Source: CAVVEQ01 sp963802095
GTDB taxonomy: Bacteria > Chloroflexota > Anaerolineae > Anaerolineales > Anaerolineaceae
Length of the DNA stretch: 64,000 bases
Direction of reading: 5' to 3'
Assembly: GCA_963802095.1 (NCBI GenBank)
Contig: CAWDHI010000002.1
Coordinates: 124,001-188,000, forward strand
The stretch's first letter is position 1; every line of letters begins with the position of its first letter. Below are positions 26,942 through 36,058 of this stretch, piece after piece. The notes under the pieces were generated by a model that saw nothing but the letters and a program-made list of their open reading frames with translations, ran no database searches and was not told where the DNA came from. Position numbers and translations under genes: made by a program.

Positions 26942-27697
26942 TTATGGAAAACCCACCAACCGTTCCAAAACCGATCTGGAACCCCACACCGGAAGCAGCA
27001 AGAGGATATGCACCACCAGGCTTACAGAAAACACCATGACCAGATCAATGATGAATGGATTAATAACTGGTAACAACGTGGATTGTATCCAGTTCCCGGC
27101 GCCTGCCAAAATTAATACCGCCACCAAACCCAGGAAGATCAGGAAGACCGGCAGCCAGGAGCTTCGGTCAGATTCTGATGGAAGCATCATACTACTGATC
27201 GTGAAGATCAAATAAAACCATATCCAGAAGTCTGACCCGCGATAGACACCTTCAATGCCCTCCCAGAAATTCTTCATATCCCCGTTCCATAATACTTCTG
27301 CCAATCCCTGGGGATGCCAGAAGATTGCCGCAAGCCACCCGGTGATCAGGCAACCAGCGATCAAAGGTGCCGCCCCGATCAGAGAATCTCTGAACCAATC
27401 CGTTTTCTGAGTTTCCACATACCCAAGACGCAATTTCCCGTTGGGCATTTGGCGTGGGATTAGAGAAAACCTGCCGGTTGGAACTCGCAGGATTTTTGCC
27501 ATCAACCAATGACTGGATTCATGTACCAGGATGCCCGGAAAAAACAGTATATAAAAAAACAAATCGGCGGAGGTATCCCGGCGGAGAATCAGAAAAAAAA
27601 GCAGTTTCAACTCCCTGTGCAACCTTGCCTGGATAAAGAAAAAGGGCAGCATGCAAAGTAGCAGCCACCCCAATTCCTTGATGCCTGACGGGATCAC
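26942..27697 (-). CDS. M50-like membrane metallopeptidase homologue
   Basis: A 251-residue protein with about six hydrophobic segments. HESSHWLMAKILRVPTG in the second or third helix is an HExxH zinc motif within the membrane, followed by GAAPLIAG, similar to the M50B group. The partner Asp motif (N-x-x-P-x-x-x-x-D-G) of true site-2 proteases is not seen, so catalysis is uncertain. It starts at GTG 27697, overlapping the tpiA stop as GTGA, and its stop lies 57 bases before moaA. Confidence 0.7.
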   Translation of the reverse strand: MIPSGIKELGWLLLCMLPFFFIQARLHRELKLLFFLILRRDTSADLFFYILFFPGILVHESSHWLMAKILRVPTGRFSLIPRQMPNGKLRLGYVETQKTDWFRDSLIGAAPLIAGCLITGWLAAIFWHPQGLAEVLWNGDMKNFWEGIEGVYRGSDFWIWFYLIFTISSMMLPSESDRSSWLPVFLIFLGLVAVLILAGAGNWIQSTLLPVINPFIIDLVMVFSVSLVVHILLLLPVWGSRSVLERLVGFP

Positions 27698-28452
27698 TTG
27701 GCGGCAGCTCTGACGATCGCGAGGAAATCTGCCACTTTCAGACTGGCACCACCAACCAGGGCCCCATCAACATCCGGCTGGCAAAAGAATTCGTTTGCAT
27801 TAGCTGCATTGACAGAACCTCCATAAAGAACACGCACACCCTGGGCAACTTCGTGGTTGAAAAGCTTCTCCATTGGCTGGCGGATGGATTCCAGGATGAC
27901 CCTGTTGGCGCCTTCACCAGAAGCAGCTTTTCCAGTCCCGATCGCCCAGACCGGTTCATAGGCAATGACGATCTTCGCACCTTGCTCCAATGAGATGTCC
28001 TGTATGCCTTCCAAAATTTGCCTGGTAACGACCTCGTTCGTTTTGTGGGATTCGAATTCAGACAAGGTTTCACCGACGCACACGATCGGAATCAGCTCAT
28101 TCGCCAGAGCCGCTTTTACTTTCTTATTCACCGTATTATCAGTCTCTCCAAACATGGCCCGTCGTTCTGAATGCCCCAAGATCACATATTTGCAGAATTC
28201 CTTCACCATCACTGCGGAGACTTCCCCCGTAAACGCACCGGATACTTCCCAGTGCAAATTCTGGGCTCCCAAACCGATTCCCGTACCAGCCAGCACGGCC
28301 GAGAGGGTCATGATCCCTGTTAATGGTGGGCAGATCACCCGCTCCACCAGATTCATCACCTGGAGCTCCGGCAGCATTTCCACCACAAGTGATCGTGCTT
28401 CTTCGGCGGTTTTATGCATTTTCCAATTACCTGCAACAAACGGCTTGCGCAT
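27694..28452 (-). CDS. tpiA: Triosephosphate isomerase
   Basis: Glycolytic interconversion of glyceraldehyde-3-P and dihydroxyacetone-P. 252 residues. Active-site residues are visible: NWKMHK (Lys), LGHSERR (His), AYEPVWAIGTG (Glu), and the phosphate grip YGGSVN. ATG 28452 is fixed by GGAGGA five bases upstream; the longer frame to 28572 runs into the kinase gene. Next to a Ser/Thr kinase (19 bases upstream) and an M50-like gene (4-base overlap), away from gap/pgk. Confidence 0.98.
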   Translation of the reverse strand: MRKPFVAGNWKMHKTAEEARSLVVEMLPELQVMNLVERVICPPLTGIMTLSAVLAGTGIGLGAQNLHWEVSGAFTGEVSAVMVKEFCKYVILGHSERRAMFGETDNTVNKKVKAALANELIPIVCVGETLSEFESHKTNEVVTRQILEGIQDISLEQGAKIVIAYEPVWAIGTGKAASGEGANRVILESIRQPMEKLFNHEVAQGVRVLYGGSVNAANANEFFCQPDVDGALVGGASLKVADFLAIVRAAAK

Positions 28453-28471
28453 TGAATCCTCCATGAGCGAT

Positions 28472-30217
28472 TTAATATCGAGTGAATGGGTAAATTTGTT
28501 TGGCCAGAGCCCGCACCCAATCGGGCAGAGCTGGGTCTTCCAGCATGGGTTCAATAACCATCCTAGCTTCAACTTTCGAGCCGACCTTGAGTAGATACTC
28601 CGCCTTTAAAAGGTTGAATTCAGGGAAATTCGTTGTGATGGAAGGATCCTGGCCAATCTGCTCCAACTCTCTTCCGGTACGCTCAATATCCCCAAATTTC
28701 AATTCAGAACGCGCGGTTCCAACCCGAAAGAGAGGGTCGCTTGAATTTTGTGCCAGGAATTCAGCTGCATTCTTGTCATCCGCAGCTTTGAAAAGTACTT
28801 CGTGCATCCTCGGATTATCCGCAGGATTTTCTCCTGAAATTTGGTTTGTTCTCCAAATCAGAAAAGCAGTCGGCAGCCACGCATCGTACGTGTAAAAATA
28901 CTGTTCTGCCTCGCCCAGGATTGCAGGGTCCATTTTTGCGTAATCCATGCTTTGCATGAGAAGAGCTTGCATGGAATCCGGGTCATCATGTTGCCAGTAA
29001 AGCATGGCTTTCAACCAGGAAGCCTGTGCAGCCCGAGGATCCCCTGCCCCGATTGTGGCGATCGGTACAAAAACTTCGCCGGGGGGGTTGGTGGCAGCAG
29101 GTAAATTGGGCGGGGATTCAGATCTGAGATTGGATGCAATTACGCCGATTATGGCTAACAGAAGGACACCAGCCAGGATCCCGCCGCCGATGTAGAGCCA
29201 TTTCCGGGATATGGAGAATTTTTGTTTTTCCTTGGGTTGGAATTTCTTCGACCCTCTCAGGAAGGAGTTTTCTTTTGGAGTGGTATTGATGTTTTCGATC
29301 ACTGGAAGGTTGCTTTGATATGCCGCTGGCGTATCTTGCTTGGCCATTTTTTCAACTGGTAGTGGGGATTCCGCAACCTGGGTGCCTTCCAGCTGCCGGA
29401 TGGCGCCGCGGAAAGCGCGAACCATGGTATTGACGTCCTTATAACGGTCTGCTGAGTCCTTTGCCAGGGCTTTGAGTAAGACCCTCTCTATCGATTCGGG
29501 ACAACTGGGATTTAATATGGACGGTAGGGGAAGCGGAGTATAGATATGATCATGGATGATGGCAAAAGGTGTATCTGCGTTGAATGGGACCTGCCCAACC
29601 ACCATTTCGTAAATTAATACACCAAAAGAATAGATATCGGTACGGTAATCCAGGTTTGGACTGGAGGTTGCTTGTTCCGGGGAGATATATTGAGGTGTGC
29701 CAATCATCTGGTCGCTGGTGAGCGTTGTGGTACTCACCTGAGCCATCCTGGCGAGACCAAAATCGGTCAGGTAGACCTTCCCTTCCTTGGAGATCAGCAC
29801 ATTCGACGGCTTGACATCCCGGTGAACGATGCCTAACTCGTGGGCGTAAGTTAAAGCAGAACCCACATCTTCAATAATGGGCAGCATTTCCCGGTAGGTG
29901 GGGCGGAATTTCTTCAGCTTTTCTTTTAAAGTCACCCCTTCGATGTACTTCATTACGAGGTAGGGACGGCCTTCTTCGTTGGAATAATCGAAAATCGGTA
30001 CGATGTGGGGATGATCCAGTTTGGCAACCACGAGCGCTTCCCGTTGAAAACGCTCCAGGAAGGTGGGATCTTCGGTAAAGGCGGTGTGCATCACCTTTAA
30101 TGCCACATATCTATCCAGAGCAGCATGGTATGCCTTGAACACCGTAGCCATCCCTCCCTGACCTTGCTGTTCAATCAGCAGATATGTACCAACATAATCA
30201 TTAACTGCGAAAGGCAT
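28472..30217 (-). CDS. Transmembrane Ser/Thr protein kinase
   Basis: A 581-residue Hanks-type kinase. Gly-rich loop GQGGMATVF, Lys41 in ALKVM, catalytic HRDVKPSN with Asp134, DFGLA (Asp152), and GTPQYISPEQ activation segment end. After a linker comes one membrane helix (about 341-363, WLYIGGGILAGVLLLAII) and a ~215-residue external domain of helical repeats (A-x-x-x-L patterns) instead of PASTA domains. Probably senses something at the cell surface; the FHA protein at 5194 is a possible reader of its product. It is 29 bases downstream of the GT2 gene and 19 bases upstream of tpiA, so the three are likely one transcript. Confidence 0.94.
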   Translation of the reverse strand: MPFAVNDYVGTYLLIEQQGQGGMATVFKAYHAALDRYVALKVMHTAFTEDPTFLERFQREALVVAKLDHPHIVPIFDYSNEEGRPYLVMKYIEGVTLKEKLKKFRPTYREMLPIIEDVGSALTYAHELGIVHRDVKPSNVLISKEGKVYLTDFGLARMAQVSTTTLTSDQMIGTPQYISPEQATSSPNLDYRTDIYSFGVLIYEMVVGQVPFNADTPFAIIHDHIYTPLPLPSILNPSCPESIERVLLKALAKDSADRYKDVNTMVRAFRGAIRQLEGTQVAESPLPVEKMAKQDTPAAYQSNLPVIENINTTPKENSFLRGSKKFQPKEKQKFSISRKWLYIGGGILAGVLLLAIIGVIASNLRSESPPNLPAATNPPGEVFVPIATIGAGDPRAAQASWLKAMLYWQHDDPDSMQALLMQSMDYAKMDPAILGEAEQYFYTYDAWLPTAFLIWRTNQISGENPADNPRMHEVLFKAADDKNAAEFLAQNSSDPLFRVGTARSELKFGDIERTGRELEQIGQDPSITTNFPEFNLLKAEYLLKVGSKVEARMVIEPMLEDPALPDWVRALAKQIYPFTRY

Positions 30218-30246
30218 CCGTTCCTCGCAATAGAATATTTTACCCG

Positions 30247-31752
30247 TTAAACCGCATTGGCGCTTTCTTCATGAGATAGTTGGGGTTTGATCCTCTTCCG
30301 AATCCTGTCCCACAGGCTGATTGAAGCGACAAAAAAGAAACCGAACGCGCTGCCACCCAACCAGGGGAGCAAATACTTGCCAGAAGTTGGCCAGAGGATG
30401 ATTAGCGAAAGGATCAAGTAAGTACCCATCGCGTATTCCCCCAGAATAAACAGGTCCAGGATGCGCCGCTTACTCGTATCATAGGCCCGCCCGATTCGAG
30501 GATCCACCCTGGTGGTGCGAATAAATGTGCCGCCTTTTCCCCGGTGAACGCCACCAGAGATAACAGAAAGCGCGCAGATCAACGAGATACCCACACCGAT
30601 TAGGAATTCGGTTGGCATCACCCTAGCCCGGTCGAGCAAACCCGGTGCATGCTCGGTTTTCGCAAGCATGAATAATAGCACCGGACCGATACTGGCAATT
30701 CCCGCCCACCAGAATATATTCAGGAAGGGCTGGCTCCATAAACTTATTGGGAGAACCAGAAGCAATAATAGAATACCGAGTGGAAAAGTCAGGTAACTAA
30801 GCAGGTGGATCATCCCAAAATATTTCTTTTTGAAAGGCATTTTTGATTTAGGGAGTTGACCCATTAATTTCAACGCGACCTGCGCAGTTCCCTTGCACCA
30901 GCGGTATTGTTGGAGTTTAAAATCATCAAGCTCTTGGGGTACCTCTGCTGGAGAACGGAGGTTGACCAGGTACCGCCCTTCCCAACCGGCGAATTGTGAT
31001 CGGAAGGTCATATCCACATCTTCGGTCATGGTATCCCATTGCCACCCGCCCGCCGATTCAATGGTCGCCACACGCCAGATCCCTGCAGAGCCATTGAATC
31101 CCATAATTAACCCGGCAGTTGACCTTGCAGATTGCTCCACGATGAAGTGGCCATCAAGGGTCAACCCAGCCATCCGCGTGATCATATTGTGCGAATAATT
31201 TATATGATCCCAACGCGTTTGCACAAACCCAACTTTCTGGTCCTGGAAAAATGGGATGGTTCTTTTGAGCCAGTTCCGGGGTGGAATAAAATCAGCATCG
31301 AAGATTGCAGTAAATTCTCCCTTGGCATATTGGAGCCCAAAGGATAAATTGCCGGCTTTGAACCCATAGCGATCCTCACGGTGGAGATATTTAATATCCA
31401 CACCCTGACGACGATATTTTTCAACGAGGCCGATAAGTAAATTCGTTGTCCAATCGTTTGAGTCATCCAGAACCTGTATCTCGAGTTTTTCCGGGGGGTA
31501 ATCGAATTGGGTAACCGCCTTCAGGATCCTCTCAGCGAGATAGCGTTCGTTGTAAATTGGCAATTGAACAGTAACGTGCGGCCATTCTTCGGGAGGATGT
31601 GGCGTTTGTAAGCCCCAGGCTTTTTTCCAATTACGCATGTAAATGATCGCACTGACAAGGAAATTCGTACCAATAAGGAATAATGAAACCGCGCAGATAG
31701 CATACGCGATTTCAACAGGTTTAAGAAGTATGGATTGGAGAATTTCTGACAT
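30247..31752 (-). CDS. Family 2 processive glycosyltransferase (CESA/CSLA-like)
   Basis: Membrane polysaccharide synthase of 501 residues. One N-terminal membrane helix, then a GT2 domain with VQLPIYNER, VLDDSNDWT, IFDADFIPP (DxD), TEDVDMTFR and the QxxRW motif QQYRWCKG, then four C-terminal helices (from about residue 313). This set marks processive beta-glycan synthases related to mannan/glucomannan or cellulose synthase-like enzymes. ATG 31752 is preferred over the TTG at 31812, since TATAAT (31800-31795 minus) lies between. No bcsB or PilZ domain is present, so the product remains unassigned. Confidence 0.9.
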   Translation of the reverse strand: MSEILQSILLKPVEIAYAICAVSLFLIGTNFLVSAIIYMRNWKKAWGLQTPHPPEEWPHVTVQLPIYNERYLAERILKAVTQFDYPPEKLEIQVLDDSNDWTTNLLIGLVEKYRRQGVDIKYLHREDRYGFKAGNLSFGLQYAKGEFTAIFDADFIPPRNWLKRTIPFFQDQKVGFVQTRWDHINYSHNMITRMAGLTLDGHFIVEQSARSTAGLIMGFNGSAGIWRVATIESAGGWQWDTMTEDVDMTFRSQFAGWEGRYLVNLRSPAEVPQELDDFKLQQYRWCKGTAQVALKLMGQLPKSKMPFKKKYFGMIHLLSYLTFPLGILLLLLVLPISLWSQPFLNIFWWAGIASIGPVLLFMLAKTEHAPGLLDRARVMPTEFLIGVGISLICALSVISGGVHRGKGGTFIRTTRVDPRIGRAYDTSKRRILDLFILGEYAMGTYLILSLIILWPTSGKYLLPWLGGSAFGFFFVASISLWDRIRKRIKPQLSHEESANAV

Positions 31753-31842
31753 TAATTGGTTTGATCGGGAGGATTGTTCTTGACCTTTAAAAAAATTATA
31801 GCGTATTTCCAAACGTCCGAATATCCCGAATTTTTTGGATGA

Positions 31843-31871
31843 TTGACATGACTATTGGATGAAGGTAAGAT
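31843..31871 (+). promoter_or_regulatory. Promoter of rnpB
   Basis: Consensus TTGACA (31843-31848), 17-base spacer, TAAGAT (31866-31871). Predicted start at about 31878 coincides with the first base of the RNase P RNA closing helix. Confidence 0.8.
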
Positions 31872-31878
31872 AGTTTTA

Positions 31879-32253
31879 CCCCAGGCCAAACATGGGATCG
31901 CGGTATGCGTCTGCATGCCGAGGAAAGTCCGCACTCCAAAGAGCATCCCGCCGGATAACTTCCGGGATGGAGCAATTCACCGGATCGGGCCACAGAAACA
32001 TACCGCCCTGCAAAGGGTAAGGATGAAACGGCGGTGTAAGAGACCACCGGCGACCGCAGCAATGCGTCGGCCAGGCAACCCCCGGGAGGAGCAAGGTCAA
32101 GCAGGGGCATTCAGTTGCTCGCTGGTTAATGCCCCGGGTGGACCGCAGGAGCTGGCTGGCAACAGACAGCCTAGAGAGATGGTCCCAAACGGCCAGCCGT
32201 CCTTATGGATACCCTGGCTGGTTACAGAATGCGGCTTATCGTTTGACCTGGGG
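31879..32253 (+). ncRNA. rnpB: RNase P RNA, A type
   Basis: Catalytic RNA that trims tRNA 5' ends. Helix P1 is CCCCAGG-CCAAAC (31879-31891) with GTTTG-CCTGGGG (32241-32253). The universal segments are readable: GAGGAAAGTCCGCACTCC (31919 onward), CCACAGAAA, GGTAAGGATGAAACGG, and ACAGAATGCGGCTTATCG near the end. Total about 375 nt. Open reading frames across it are accidental. A VTT-family gene converges 18 bases past its 3' end. Confidence 0.97.
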
Positions 32254-32270
32254 GTCACCGCAAGCACGCA

Positions 32271-32816
32271 TTACATTGAAATCCATCTCATCACCTCCGC
32301 ACCTGCCAGTGCAAACCCGATCATCTTAATTACCTTGCCCAGCCAGCACCAAAGCAGGAACCGCCACAGCGGCAATTTTAAAGCACCAGCGATGATCCCT
32401 CCCGCATCAAAAAACGGATTCGGGATAAGCGCGAGAAAAAATATGGTGATATCACCATATTTTTTCATCCAATGGGTGATCCGATCGTACCACTTACGGT
32501 TCTCGATCACTGCCTGTCCGCTGAAACCAGCCATGTAACCGGTGATCTCCCCCAGCGCTGCTCCAGTACCGGCTGCGACCCCCACCCAAAAGGGATTGAA
32601 CACCGTCCCCATCAGCGATGTGATCAGGATACCCGGCACAGGCAGGATCAGGGTCGCGTTGGCCAGGAAAGAAAGTACCACAATCCCCGGATATCCATAT
32701 ACCTGAATATCCTTTAATTCATCACGATTTATAAAAAGAAAAACGGAAATTACCAGAACGAGGACCAGGGAAAGGATCCGCAGAATTTTAACCCTGCGGC
32801 TGCCTTCCTTATTCAA
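32271..32816 (-). CDS. VTT/DedA-family membrane protein
   Basis: A 181-residue polytopic membrane protein: N-terminal helix (about 10-27), then the VTT (SNARE-associated/DedA) domain with LPVPGILITSLMGTVFNPFWVGVAAGTGAALGEITGYMAG and IPNPFFDAGGIIAGALKLPLWRFL, the re-entrant Gly/Pro-rich halves of the family. Relatives flip undecaprenyl or other lipid carriers; exact role here unknown. TTG start at 32816 overlaps the udk stop as TTGA, so the pair is translationally coupled. Confidence 0.88.
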   Translation of the reverse strand: MNKEGSRRVKILRILSLVLVLVISVFLFINRDELKDIQVYGYPGIVVLSFLANATLILPVPGILITSLMGTVFNPFWVGVAAGTGAALGEITGYMAGFSGQAVIENRKWYDRITHWMKKYGDITIFFLALIPNPFFDAGGIIAGALKLPLWRFLLWCWLGKVIKMIGFALAGAEVMRWISM

Positions 32817-33457
32817 GATTCCTCGTCCTCGAGTTTGAGCAGCGCTTCCACTCTGGCGCTGACAATATCCAGTGCAACAGAGTTGAATCCCCCTTCAGGA
32901 ATGATGATATCCGCATAGCGCTTGGAAGGCTCCACAAATTCCAGGTGCATCGGTCTAACCGTGCTGAGATATTGATGCACAACCATCTCAGTGGATCTCC
33001 CCCGCTCCTGGATATCACGGGTGAGGCGTCGGATAAAGCGAATATCGGCATCTGTATCCACAAATATTTTTATATCGAAAAGCTCACGCAACCGCGTCTC
33101 GACAAAGATCAGAATACCTTCAACGATGACCACCCGCTGCGGATTCACGCGGATCGTTTCCTCGGTGCGGGAGTGATGCGTGAAATCATATACCGGAAGG
33201 TCGATGGGGCGCCAGGATTTGAGGGTATTGATGTGATCGATCAGCAGTTCAGTCTCAAGGGATTCCGGGTGGTCAAAATTAACCTCTGCACGCTGGGTGG
33301 GAGGTAGATTCGTAAGATCCCGGTAATACGCGTCATGTGGAAGGTACGCAATACGGTGCGAACCAACCTTCTCCAAGATAACATTCGCGACCGTGGTCTT
33401 GCCGGAGCCGGAACCACCAGCGATGGCAATAACGAGAGGGGGTGTTCGATGGGGCAT
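32813..33457 (-). CDS. udk: Uridine kinase
   Basis: Phosphorylates uridine/cytidine in pyrimidine salvage. 214 residues, standard length. Walker A GGSGSGKTTVAN, the substrate segment HDAYYRDLTNLPP, NFDHPESLETELL, VVIVEGILIF and RRLTRDIQERGRS match bacterial uridine kinases. Precedes a VTT membrane protein gene by a 4-base overlap. Together with upp it gives uracil and uridine salvage in this window. Confidence 0.96.
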   Translation of the reverse strand: MPHRTPPLVIAIAGGSGSGKTTVANVILEKVGSHRIAYLPHDAYYRDLTNLPPTQRAEVNFDHPESLETELLIDHINTLKSWRPIDLPVYDFTHHSRTEETIRVNPQRVVIVEGILIFVETRLRELFDIKIFVDTDADIRFIRRLTRDIQERGRSTEMVVHQYLSTVRPMHLEFVEPSKRYADIIIPEGGFNSVALDIVSARVEALLKLEDEES

Positions 33458-33506
33458 GGAAAAATTATAATTCGGTTCCCTGCAATCTCATAGTAGAATG
33501 GGGAAG

Positions 33507-33579
33507 AGCCACCGATGGGATTCGAACCCATGACCTGGCGTTTACGAAACGTCTGCTCTACCAGCTGAGCTACGGTGGC
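33507..33579 (-). tRNA. tRNA-Thr (anticodon CGT)
   Basis: Cloverleaf on the minus strand: acceptor GCCACCG/CGGTGGC, D arm GCTCAGCTGGTAGAGC, anticodon loop TTCGTAA (CGT, reads ACG), T arm ATGGG-TTCGAAT-CCCAT, discriminator T. The anticodon stem GACGT/ACGCC contains one A-C mismatch at the second pair. CCA is not encoded. The promoter lies immediately upstream. Confidence 0.95.
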
Positions 33580-33588
33580 GTGGCTGGG

Positions 33589-33618
33589 ATTATAACCGGA
33601 AGGTTTGCTAATCGACAA
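33589..33618 (-). promoter_or_regulatory. Promoter of tRNA-Thr
   Basis: Minus-strand TTGTCG (33618-33613), 18-base spacer, TATAAT (33594-33589); start near 33582, just ahead of the tRNA 5' end. It occupies almost the whole gap to the divergent glycosyltransferase gene. Confidence 0.65.
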
Positions 33619-33624
33619 GCAGTC

Positions 33625-34866
33625 ATGAATATCGCCATGCTTTCTTATCACACCTGCCCGCTTGCAACCCTGGGTGGCAAGCACACAGGGGGGATGAATG
33701 TGTATGTACGCGAACTTACCCATCATCTCGGTGAGCTGGGTATCCACGTAGATGTTTTCACCCGTTCTCAGGATGAGCATGTCCCCCACGTCCTTCATGA
33801 TCTTGGCTGTGGCAATCGCGTTGTTCATATCCCCGCTGGACCCGAATCACCCACTCCGAAAAACGACCTCCCCCTTTACCTGCCCGATTTTACCGATGGA
33901 ATTCTTAAGTTTTCAGAAAGTAAGGGAATTCGTTACGATCTGATCCACAGCCACTATTGGATGTCGGGGATCGCTGCCGGTTCGCTGCGAAATGCCTGGG
34001 ACGTGCCGGTGGTGCAAATGTATCATACGCTTGGCCTGATGAAAAACCAGATCGCCCGTAGCGATGCGGAATTGGAACCCGCGGAGCGAATTAAGAGCGA
34101 AAAACAAATTGCCACATTCTCAGACCGGATCGTGATCGCCACCCCAGCGGAGAGGGATCAGCTGATTAACCTTTACGGAGCGGATGAACACAAACTGGCT
34201 GTGATCCCGCCGGGGGTGGATACCAGCCGCTTTTACCCCATCCCCGAGGATGAAGCCCGGTCTGTCATCGGGGTTCCTACCGGTAACTGTATGATCCTCT
34301 TCGTTGGCCGGATTGAACCACTCAAGGGAATCGAGACCCTTCTGCGCGCTATCGCCCTGCTATTAAAGACCGAAGAGATCGATGAATGCAATTATTACCT
34401 CGCAATCATTGGGGGAGAACCGGATAGTAACGGTGATGAATCGGATTCCGAGATGACCCGTTTACAGAACCTTAGCCGCGAGCTGGGCATTCACGAGTTG
34501 GTGATCTTTCTCGGAAAACGCAGCCAGGATACACTCCCGTATTATTATTCCGCCGCGCAGGTGGTGGTGGTACCCTCCCTTTATGAATCTTTCGGGATGG
34601 TCGCCCTGGAGGCAATGGCATGCGGGATTCCGGTAATCGCTTCTCAGGTAGGTGGTTTGGCGTATCTTGTTCGGGATGGAAAATCCGGTTACGTTGTTCC
34701 AGACGGTAATCCGGAAGCATTAAAACTGGCATTGCAAAAACTTATCGAGAATCCCGATCTCCGGAAACAGATGTGCTCCCAATCCGTGGATTATGCACGA
34801 TCATACGACTGGTCTGTTATTTCCCGCAAAGTGTCAAAACTCTACGAAACTATCCTGGAAAAATAA
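33625..34866 (+). CDS. Family 4 glycosyltransferase (MshA-like)
   Basis: GT-B retaining glycosyltransferase, 413 residues. N-terminal LATLGGKHTGGMNVYVRELTHHL is the acceptor/nucleotide-sugar loop typical of the MshA/sucrose-phosphate-synthase branch; the C-terminal half has FVGRIEPLKGIETLLRA, RSQDTLPYYYSAAQVVVVPS and the E-x7-E motif region YESFGMVALEAMACG. The start is ATG 33625 because the longer frame crosses the tRNA gene. Product may be an inositol-, sucrose- or surface-glycan intermediate; nothing nearby settles it. Confidence 0.9.
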   Translation: MNIAMLSYHTCPLATLGGKHTGGMNVYVRELTHHLGELGIHVDVFTRSQDEHVPHVLHDLGCGNRVVHIPAGPESPTPKNDLPLYLPDFTDGILKFSESKGIRYDLIHSHYWMSGIAAGSLRNAWDVPVVQMYHTLGLMKNQIARSDAELEPAERIKSEKQIATFSDRIVIATPAERDQLINLYGADEHKLAVIPPGVDTSRFYPIPEDEARSVIGVPTGNCMILFVGRIEPLKGIETLLRAIALLLKTEEIDECNYYLAIIGGEPDSNGDESDSEMTRLQNLSRELGIHELVIFLGKRSQDTLPYYYSAAQVVVVPSLYESFGMVALEAMACGIPVIASQVGGLAYLVRDGKSGYVVPDGNPEALKLALQKLIENPDLRKQMCSQSVDYARSYDWSVISRKVSKLYETILEK

Positions 34867-34882
34867 TACAAAGAATCCCGTA

Positions 34883-36058
34883 TTAATCGCGGAGCTTTTC
34901 TTCCATTCCTCGATGGACGGCTTTCCTGCCGAATTTTTCGTGAATCTCATCCATCGCCTCCATAAGCCGCCTTTCTTTCTCCGCCCGGTTATCCCAGAGG
35001 GGTAATTGCCTGGTGGATCCGGATAAACCACTGACGCCAACCCCGATCAACCTCACTTTTTTTCCTGGAGACCATTCTCTTTCAAATAATTTATATGCTG
35101 ACTCAAAGATGAGGAGGTCCTGGTCCACAGGTTGATCCAGCGATACCTGCCGGGTGATGGTTGTGAAATCCGGCCAACGTAATTTGATCTTTATGGTTTT
35201 TCCAGCAAGGTCATCCGCCCGGAGCCTCCTTCCCACTGTTTGAGAAAGGTTACGCAGGGTGGATGTAAGGATTTGTTTTTCCCCGACATCTTTCGCGAAG
35301 GTGATCTCCTGGCTGACCGATTTCATTTCGCGGGTTGGTGAAACCAGGCTTGTATCAATCCCTCTTGCTCGCTGGATCAATTCCCGGCCGTAGTTCCCAA
35401 ACCGTCTGGAGAATTCTTTCTCGTTTTGAGAAGCTAGTTCTCCAATTGTATTTATCCCCCATTCACCCAGTAGTTCCTTCGTTTTCGGCCCCACCCCCCA
35501 GAGCGCATCCACGGACAGGGGTGCAAGGAACTCCGCTTCCCTCCCGGGGGGTACTTCTGTGATGGCACTTGGAGGTGTTGTTCCGCGATGCTGGCTTTTC
35601 CCGTGGTCGGTGGCGATCTTTGCTACCAGCTTCGAGGTAGATATCCCCAGGGAGCAGGGTAATCCCACCTCTGTTCTGACATCACCTTGGATCTTCTTCG
35701 CGATCTCCAATCCAGGCACTTGTAGATCACTCACGTCGAGGAAGGCTTCATCGATGGAGACCTGTTCGATCAAACCCGAATAGCGTTCTAGGATAGCCAT
35801 CACCCGGCGGGAATACTCACTGTACCGGGAATGACTTCCACCAACGAGGATCAATCCAGGGCAAAGGCGCAGCGCGTTTCCAGTGGGCATGGCTGAGCGT
35901 ACTCCAAATTGGCGGGCAGCATAGGAGCAGGAGGAAACCACTCCCCGCTGCCCGGGTTTCCCGCCAACGGCGAACGGTTTTCCGATCAGGGAAGGATCAA
36001 GCAGTTCCTCCACCGAGCAAAAGAAAGCATCGAGGTCAATGTGGATGATCTTTCGCAT
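34883..36058 (-). CDS. dinB: Y-family DNA polymerase IV
   Basis: Translesion polymerase, 391 residues. Palm motifs HIDLDAFFCSVE and SIDEAFLDVS carry the catalytic acidic residues; SSCSYAARQFGVRSAMP is the finger region, LWGVGPKTKELLGEWGI a helix-hairpin-helix, and the little-finger domain follows. No beta-clamp motif is obvious at the C-terminus. ATG 36058 begins the conserved MRKIIHIDLDAFF; a TATAAT box at 36079-36074 (minus) leaves a leader of only about 10 bases without a Shine-Dalgarno site. Convergent with the GT4 gene. Confidence 0.96.
   Translation of the reverse strand: MRKIIHIDLDAFFCSVEELLDPSLIGKPFAVGGKPGQRGVVSSCSYAARQFGVRSAMPTGNALRLCPGLILVGGSHSRYSEYSRRVMAILERYSGLIEQVSIDEAFLDVSDLQVPGLEIAKKIQGDVRTEVGLPCSLGISTSKLVAKIATDHGKSQHRGTTPPSAITEVPPGREAEFLAPLSVDALWGVGPKTKELLGEWGINTIGELASQNEKEFSRRFGNYGRELIQRARGIDTSLVSPTREMKSVSQEITFAKDVGEKQILTSTLRNLSQTVGRRLRADDLAGKTIKIKLRWPDFTTITRQVSLDQPVDQDLLIFESAYKLFEREWSPGKKVRLIGVGVSGLSGSTRQLPLWDNRAEKERRLMEAMDEIHEKFGRKAVHRGMEEKLRD

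Noticed and set aside
31855..32538. Open frame of 227 codons on the plus strand across the RNase P RNA gene
   Set aside because: It lies over rnpB and the convergent VTT gene, lacks a ribosome site and has no protein-like composition; the RNA explains the sequence.
33241..33828. Minus-strand frame of 195 codons covering tRNA-Thr
   Set aside because: It overlaps udk, the tRNA and the glycosyltransferase start; composition is non-protein-like.
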